A stretch of 36,048 bases of DNA, taken from positions 1 to 36,048 of the forward strand of contig CASEUJ010000012.1 in assembly GCA_949291125.1 (NCBI GenBank), given 5' to 3'. Source of the DNA: an uncultured Ruminococcus sp. (GTDB lineage Bacteria > Bacillota > Clostridia > Oscillospirales > Ruminococcaceae). The notes under the pieces were generated by a model. The model was not told where the DNA came from. It was given only the letters and a program-made list of their open reading frames with translations, and did not search any database. Positions 35,420 to 36,048 of this stretch are shown piece after piece. Position numbers and translations under genes: made by a program. Numbering within the stretch: position 1 is the first letter of the stretch; each line of letters begins with the position of its first letter.

Positions 35420-35928
35420 TATTTCCTCCCTTGGGTGTTCACAGCCTCGGGTGGTGCGATGGTGGTTGTTACCATGCCCATTCCAAGCGCTGTTTTTATG
35501 CCAACGCCAGCATAGACGGCGTATTCTGTTAACATATTGATAAAGCTTGCAAATGTCGGATTCCCGGAAATATGAAACGAGATCGACCCCAGAAAGGAGG
35601 GGATCCGCACGCCCTCAAGGTGAAATGCGGCGCTTCGCAATTGATACCTGCTGATTTGAATGCGCTGTTCAATTTCTTCTAAGAGCGTATCATAAATCGT
35701 ATCGTGAATCTCACAAGTGCTGTCATAACGTCTTGCAAGTCCGGCGAATACAAGTTTTGCAGATGGCATGTTGAGATAGCGTCCGGCACTTTTGAAAGCA
35801 GTCGGCGAAATCATGTCAAACCGGATCTTGCGGGCAGGAACACGATGGATATAGTACTTTTCAAAAAGTGCGGCGTAAGAGATCGATTGATGCGTAAAGG
35901 AATCGAAGGTAATACCCGAGTTTGCCAC
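35419..35928 (-). pseudogene. cas6: cas6, crRNA-processing endonuclease, N-terminal part missing
   Basis: 169 codons against roughly 240-280 for complete Cas6. What is present is the C-terminal ferredoxin-like half: TFDSFTHQSISYAALFEKYYIHRVPARKIRFDMISPTAFKSAG, an FxGS-like region, and the terminal glycine-rich loop GVGIKTALGMGMV. The frame opens with GTG directly after TAA, without an RBS, and none of the three frames in the remaining 120 nt to the window edge encodes the missing N-terminal domain. The gene therefore looks cut and joined to unrelated sequence, with loss of the catalytic N-terminal fold. It is the first gene of the cas operon in this window. Confidence 0.8.
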
Positions 35929-36048
35929 TTAAAAAGGGAAAAGAGCGGGCAAAAAGCAATCAAAAATGGCGAAAAAGCGTCAAAAGCGACGTAGAATAGA
36001 TGTATTCTAATTTTGATGAAATAGGACTACATTTATATGGTCACGTTG
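35929..36048. other. Non-coding right edge next to truncated cas6
   Basis: AT-rich sequence with stops in all frames towards cas6. It contains the inverted repeat TAGAATA-GATG-TATTCTA (35992-36009) and then AATAGGACTACATTTATATGG up to the window end. A CRISPR leader or first repeat could lie here, but no repeated unit is visible inside the window, so no array is called. Confidence 0.4.

Noticed and set aside
36010-36048. Possible first CRISPR repeat
   Set aside because: Only one copy lies inside the window, so no repeat-spacer pattern can be shown.

Overview
The window reads as chromosomal DNA of a fibre-degrading gut Firmicute, most likely a Ruminococcus-type Oscillospiraceae. Support for this: a secreted papain-family peptidase with a C-terminal type I dockerin (the cellulosome plug-in), an intracellular cellobiose phosphorylase, Firmicutes-type sigma-A promoters (TTGNNN-N17-TATAAT), strong GGAGG ribosome binding sites, and the Gram-positive gene order rimP-nusA-ylxR-ylxQ-infB-rbfA-nrnA-truB-ribF. 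Genus-level placement is inference.

Layout. 1-7.4 kb, plus strand: dockerin peptidase, cellobiose phosphorylase, a lone Sfp-type phosphopantetheinyl transferase and radA. 7.5-9.3 kb, minus strand: glycogen branching enzyme glgB, divergent from a TetR-family regulator with a near-perfect palindromic operator between them. 10.2-11.1 kb: class II fructose-bisphosphate aldolase with its own promoter and terminator. 11.2-20.6 kb: one long transcription/translation operon, interrupted between infB and rbfA by an unrecognised AT-richer lipoprotein gene. 20.6-22.1 kb: gltX. 22.2-27.7 kb: a GldA/GldF/GldG-like ABC transporter set with a DUF4340-type protein and a small conserved-looking protein, closed by a very strong terminator.

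27.75-28.57 kb holds no conventional gene. On the minus strand it carries two promoter-like elements, two 21-codon reading frames with strong Shine-Dalgarno sequences, a third such start with near-perfect anti-SD complementarity, and a structured stretch that could be a non-coding RNA. This is the least explained part of the window.

28.57-35.93 kb, minus strand: a complete-order type III-A (Csm) CRISPR-Cas operon, cas6-cas10/csm1-csm2-csm3-csm4-csm5-csm6, that appears to be decaying. cas6 lacks its N-terminal part. csm2 has an in-frame TAG and csm4 an in-frame TAA. csm5 has two frameshifts of opposite sense. csm6 has a frameshift explained by a 4-bp tandem duplication. Cas10 is full length with an intact GGDD cyclase motif, but the expected HD-nuclease motif reads Tyr-Asp. 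Only csm3 looks fully normal. No cas1/cas2 and no CRISPR array are visible; any array would lie beyond the right end. The 28 kb of housekeeping genes show no such lesions, which argues against a generally poor assembly, although read data would be needed to settle that.
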